Assembly (NCBI GenBank): GCA_900199505.1
Contig: FZQV01000007.1
Location: 28,117-92,116, forward strand
Length of the DNA: 64,000 nucleotides
Origin: Ruaniaceae bacterium KH17
Lineage (GTDB): Bacteria; Actinomycetota; Actinomycetes; Actinomycetales; Actinomycetaceae
Reading direction: 5' to 3'
Part shown: in pieces, positions 62,948 to 64,000 of the stretch
Numbering within the stretch: position 1 is the first letter of the stretch
Layout: every line of letters begins with the position of its first letter
Notes under the pieces: model-generated
Told to the model about the DNA's origin: nothing
The model's database searches: none
Seen by the model: only the letters and a program-made list of their open reading frames with translations
Program-made: the position numbers and the translations under genes

Positions 62948-63046
62948 TTAGCGGACCGTCACCATCGCGAACGCCGGGCGCATGCACATACACATCAACG
63001 AGCGAGGGAGCTCGAAGGTGCGGGTCGCGATGCGCGTGCTGTTCAC
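62948..63046 (-). CDS. Candidate Cys/Met-rich leader peptide
   Basis: A 32-residue ORF from GTG 63046 (GGAGA five bases upstream) ending TAA 62948-62950. It contains PRSLMCMCMRPAFA, with alternating Met and Cys, and lies 218 bases upstream of the TcyP-like symporter on the same strand. Such short Cys-containing ORFs are known as attenuators of sulfur genes in actinobacteria. A terminator stem with a U-run is not seen, so the mechanism is open. A longer frame starting at 63181 is possible. Confidence 0.4.
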   Translation of the reverse strand: MNSTRIATRTFELPRSLMCMCMRPAFAMVTVR

Positions 63047-63158
63047 GTGGTCTCCGAATCGGTTGAGCCCACGGCTCTCCGCAGGCAACGGCATAAACAT
63101 AAGCCCTCGGCATAAAATACACAAGCCCTGGTTATATATCGGACCGACGGCGCCCTCT

Positions 63159-63425
63159 TCAGCAACGAATCCTCTCGCCACGCGCTCGGGGAATGCTGGG
63201 GCCTGGCTGATCCGGCGATCCGCGCGCCGTTACTACACTCGCCGCCGGCGCACGGATGAGGGTGGGCGTGCCGAGAGACACAGTGGGTATATCACCGGCC
63301 GCGATGGCTCGGTTGATAGTGCGTGGGTCGATGCCGAGGATGTGCGCGGCTTCGGTGCGTGTGATGAGGGGACGCGTGGTCGTGCGCAGTTGGGCAATGG
63401 TCGTGATGCGTGTCGAACGGTTCAT
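63159..63425 (-). CDS. Small excisionase-type DNA-binding protein
   Basis: 88 residues from ATG 63425 with a helix-turn-helix ITRTEAAHILGIDPRTINRAIAAGDIP near residues 20-46. The ribosome site is weak, and a longer start is possible because the frame is open upstream. It lies beside a tRNA gene, where mobile elements often insert, but no integrase is in view. Confidence 0.55.
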   Translation of the reverse strand: MNRSTRITTIAQLRTTTRPLITRTEAAHILGIDPRTINRAIAAGDIPTVSLGTPTLIRAPAASVVTARGSPDQPGPSIPRARGERIRC

Positions 63426-63664
63426 GGCCTGTATATGGGCCGCACGAAAAGTAGACGGGAGATCTGAGCTGATCTCTCGCGAGTCGTTTCCCGGTCTTAA
63501 GCGCATAGCTTGACGCATGAAGTCGTCGGGAACGAAAGAACGTCCAGAAATCGTTGGAATAACGCCATGAACCGTGGTGCTCCGGACGCGTTCCGCGTCC
63601 GTCAACAGACTTCGCTCGGCTCGGACATGCGAGCAAGCTCGCCGTCTCTCACCCCAATCTTCTG

Positions 63665-63748
63665 TGCGCAAGGGGGGAGTTGAACCCCCACGCCCTTTCG
63701 GGCACACGGACCTGAACCGTGCGCGTCTGCCTATTCCGCCACTTGCGC
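63665..63748 (-). tRNA. tRNA-Leu (CAG)
   Basis: On the minus strand the 84-nt sequence starts GCGCAAGTGGCGGAATAGGC and ends with the T arm GGGGGTTCAACTCCCCC and acceptor CTTGCGC plus A. The anticodon stem-loop CACGGTTCAGGTCCGTG places CAG at the anticodon. A variable arm (GCCCGAAAGGGC) is present as in class II tRNAs. No CCA is encoded. Confidence 0.95.
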
Positions 63749-63884
63749 ATGCTGCTCGCCGGTCCGGTTTGGGCACTCACGAACTGGAAAGCAAGCGGCT
63801 CTCAGGATACCCCACCGCAACCCAGCGGAAAAACGCGGGTAAACGTGACGTGGCCCACACGCAACGCGCTCCAACTGCACGTTG

Positions 63885-63934
63885 TGGAGTGCTCGTCCTT
63901 CTATTCCGCGCCATAGAAGGACGAGCACTCCACA
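63885..63934. terminator. Perfect 21-bp inverted repeat at the right end
   Basis: GTGGAGTGCTCGTCCTTCTAT (63885-63905) and its exact inverse (63914-63934) with an 8-base loop. Best copy of the family also at 26580-26633 and 56295-56350. Between tRNA-Leu and the window end there is otherwise no supported gene. Confidence 0.85.
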
Positions 63935-64000
63935 TCTGGTGCGGCCGGTGTCCCATGGGGTGGTGGAGTTCTGGGGGCTACCATGGCGCTCCGCGACACG

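Noticed and set aside
62730..63180. SAM or other sulfur riboswitch before the symporter
   Set aside because: I looked for conserved SAM-I and SAM-IV core elements and saw none; only the leader ORF and palindromes remain.

Overview
The window is high-G+C DNA with dense, mostly ATGA-coupled operons, GTG starts and actinobacterial gene families (LIV-type ABC operon, EF-G-like paralogue, DUF4395/thioredoxin pair, family 2A encapsulin, PdxST). It looks like a chromosomal piece of an actinobacterium, possibly Actinomycetales or Micrococcales; I cannot place it further from sequence alone. One tRNA-Leu(CAG) lies near the right end.

Layout. 0-3.3 kb: 5' part of a UxaA-type dehydratase, a CDF metal exporter, two CrcB fluoride channels and a universal stress protein. 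3.4-7.9 kb: a minus-strand 2-oxoacid (pyruvate-type) ferredoxin oxidoreductase operon (porG-porA-porB) plus a GltD-like flavoprotein carrying a C-terminal ferredoxin domain. 8.3-13.1 kb: a complete branched-chain amino acid type ABC importer (livJHMGF). 13.4-19.5 kb: EF-G-like GTPase and bifunctional PutA. 20-36 kb: an accessory zone with six toxin-antitoxin or antitoxin loci (HTH-MNT/HEPN, HipBA, RelBE-like, a lone excisionase-type antitoxin, VapBC, ParE-like pair), a decayed type I restriction system (HsdR with an early stop, HsdS lacking its N-terminus, no HsdM), Tag glycosylase, PdxT/PdxS, and an uncharacterised gene split by one in-frame stop. 36-42 kb: DUF421 and DUF4287 proteins, a DUF4956-VTC pair, and a two-component system. 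42-51.5 kb: two secreted Ser-Pro-Val repeat proteins, a two-subunit exporter, an S9 peptidase and a lipoprotein hydrolase. 51.5-56.3 kb: a membrane-anchored protein, a solitary MurE-type ligase, dCMP deaminase and ferrochelatase. 56.4-63 kb: a minus-strand sulfur-flavoured cluster: DAACS symporter with TcyP-like signatures, DUF4395 protein, thioredoxin, an intracellular thioester-domain-like protein, a family 2A encapsulin shell and a SufS-type cysteine desulfurase with a long N-terminal extension.

Most interesting signals. (1) A REP-like composite palindrome of about 85-120 bp occurs in eight places; two copies lie in frame inside protein genes, an ABC exporter subunit and an S9 peptidase, which also carry other palindromes. 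This resembles the protein-embedded palindromic elements of Rickettsia. (2) The encapsulin/cysteine desulfurase cluster is preceded by a thioester-domain-like protein whose reactive Cys position is Ser and which has no signal peptide; the shell gene is interrupted by an amber codon where Trp is expected; a short Cys/Met-rich leader ORF precedes the putative cystine-type symporter. (3) An 18-bp palindrome (GATGAGAG-N2-YTCTCATC) sits at the histidine kinase gene and upstream of both secreted repeat proteins, outlining a small two-component regulon. (4) The 10-mer CCCGACGGCG occurs about 23 times against about one expected. Several genes are broken by single stops or one-base homopolymer changes, so decay and sequencing error both need to be considered.
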